From Granulosicoccus sp964435305 (GTDB taxonomy: Bacteria > Pseudomonadota > Gammaproteobacteria > Granulosicoccales > Granulosicoccaceae): DNA of 51,358 nt. The notes beneath the pieces were generated by a model. That model was given only the letters and a program-made list of their open reading frames with translations, was not told the DNA's origin and ran no database searches. The stretch covers positions 1 to 51,358 of the forward strand of contig CAYSZH010000012.1 in NCBI GenBank assembly GCA_964435305.1. Reading direction: 5' to 3'. The position numbers were made by a program, and so were the translations under genes. Below, piece after piece: positions 51,154 to 51,358 of this stretch (the first letter of the stretch is position 1; each line of letters starts with the position of its first letter).

Positions 51154-51358
51154 TTAAATACCTGTTTCAACGCCGTTAAGCTCTGATAAATGGCCGATTA
51201 AATGCTTGATTAGGCTTGATCCTGCATCAGACATCTGCGAATGTCGATAGAAGATACCAAGCTGTATGGGTGGCAAGGTTGGAAACCCCTCATCTTCCTG
51301 GATTTCTCGCATGCCGCGCATCATAGTGGTGCGTGTTAACGCTGTAACGCCAAAAGAG
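51154..51358 (-). CDS. LysR-family transcriptional regulator, C-terminal fragment at window edge
   Basis: A partial minus-strand reading frame of 67 residues plus stop, continuing beyond the window. It ends ...SFGVTALTRTTMMRGMREIQEDEGFPTLPPIQLGIFYRHSQM...LIKHLIGHLSELNGVETGI, which matches the end of a LysR effector-binding domain (FGVTALT strand, GFPTLPP-IQLGIFY and the final helix). It lies upstream of, and in line with, the PotD-like gene, 101 bp away, and is a plausible regulator of that cluster. The start is not visible. Confidence 0.8.
   Translation of the reverse strand, partial: SFGVTALTRTTMMRGMREIQEDEGFPTLPPIQLGIFYRHSQMSDAGSSLIKHLIGHLSELNGVETGI

Overview
The window looks like accessory, transport-rich DNA from a marine-type proteobacterium. 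A gammaproteobacterium is my best guess: base composition is moderate, substrate-binding-protein (SBP) transporters for carboxylates dominate, and a tRNA-queuosine mannosyltransferase homologue sits beside a retropepsin-like protease. The assignment is inference; no rRNA, tRNA, phage, CRISPR array or intact insertion sequence was seen.

Layout. (1) 1-2306 (+): the end of a TRAP large permease, a DUF1330 protein and a zinc-independent quinone oxidoreductase. (2) 2410-8709 (-): tctB, tctA, OsmC-like, AEC-type carrier, Gfo/Idh/MocA oxidoreductase and beta-hydroxyacid dehydrogenase, followed by a GST. (3) 8949-15012 (+), divergent from (2): AhpD-like protein, tctC, tctB, tctA, Gfo/Idh/MocA oxidoreductase and a DctP-like protein with no signal peptide. 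A perfect 14-bp palindrome lies in the shared promoter region. Regions 2 and 3 therefore form a mirrored locus with two tripartite tricarboxylate transporter (TTT) membrane modules but one binding protein. (4) 15074-17055 (-): PuuE-like deacetylase-fold hydrolase and Ldh-family dehydrogenase. (5) 17410-21366 (+): orphan TctC, Asp/Glu racemase-superfamily protein, beta-hydroxyacid dehydrogenase and Gfo/Idh/MocA oxidoreductase.

(6) 21369-29833: a LacI repressor divergent from a carbohydrate/polyol ABC operon (SBP, two permeases, a 62-aa membrane protein, two ATPases) that ends in a DhaK-DhaL kinase. Two operator-like sites 30 bp apart lie between them. (7) 29834-32316: a decayed transposase remnant, a LacI-type ligand domain carrying a C-terminal LuxR HTH instead of an N-terminal LacI HTH, and a diverged repeat. 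(8) 32317-36998 (-): FMN/Fe-S glutamate-synthase-like protein, acetolactate-synthase-like ThDP enzyme and aldehyde dehydrogenase. (9) 37021-40493: a doubtful small ORF, a retropepsin-like protease, the QTMAN homologue and a thioredoxin-fold fragment. (10) 41154-44553 (+): a complete TRAP transporter with a TakP-like SBP. (11) 44568-51358 (-): the end of a LysR regulator, a PotDBCA-type ABC transporter, a metal-site-bearing deacetylase-fold hydrolase and an amidase, which together suggest cyclic imide or amide use.

The catabolic genes appear to form several substrate-specific uptake-plus-oxidation modules. Most pair a high-affinity transporter with one or two NAD(P) dehydrogenases. Every exported SBP gene is followed directly by an RNA stem-loop, which probably sets SBP expression above that of the membrane genes. 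The most unusual items are the LacI-sensor/LuxR chimera, the cytoplasmic DctP-like protein and the mirrored TTT locus.
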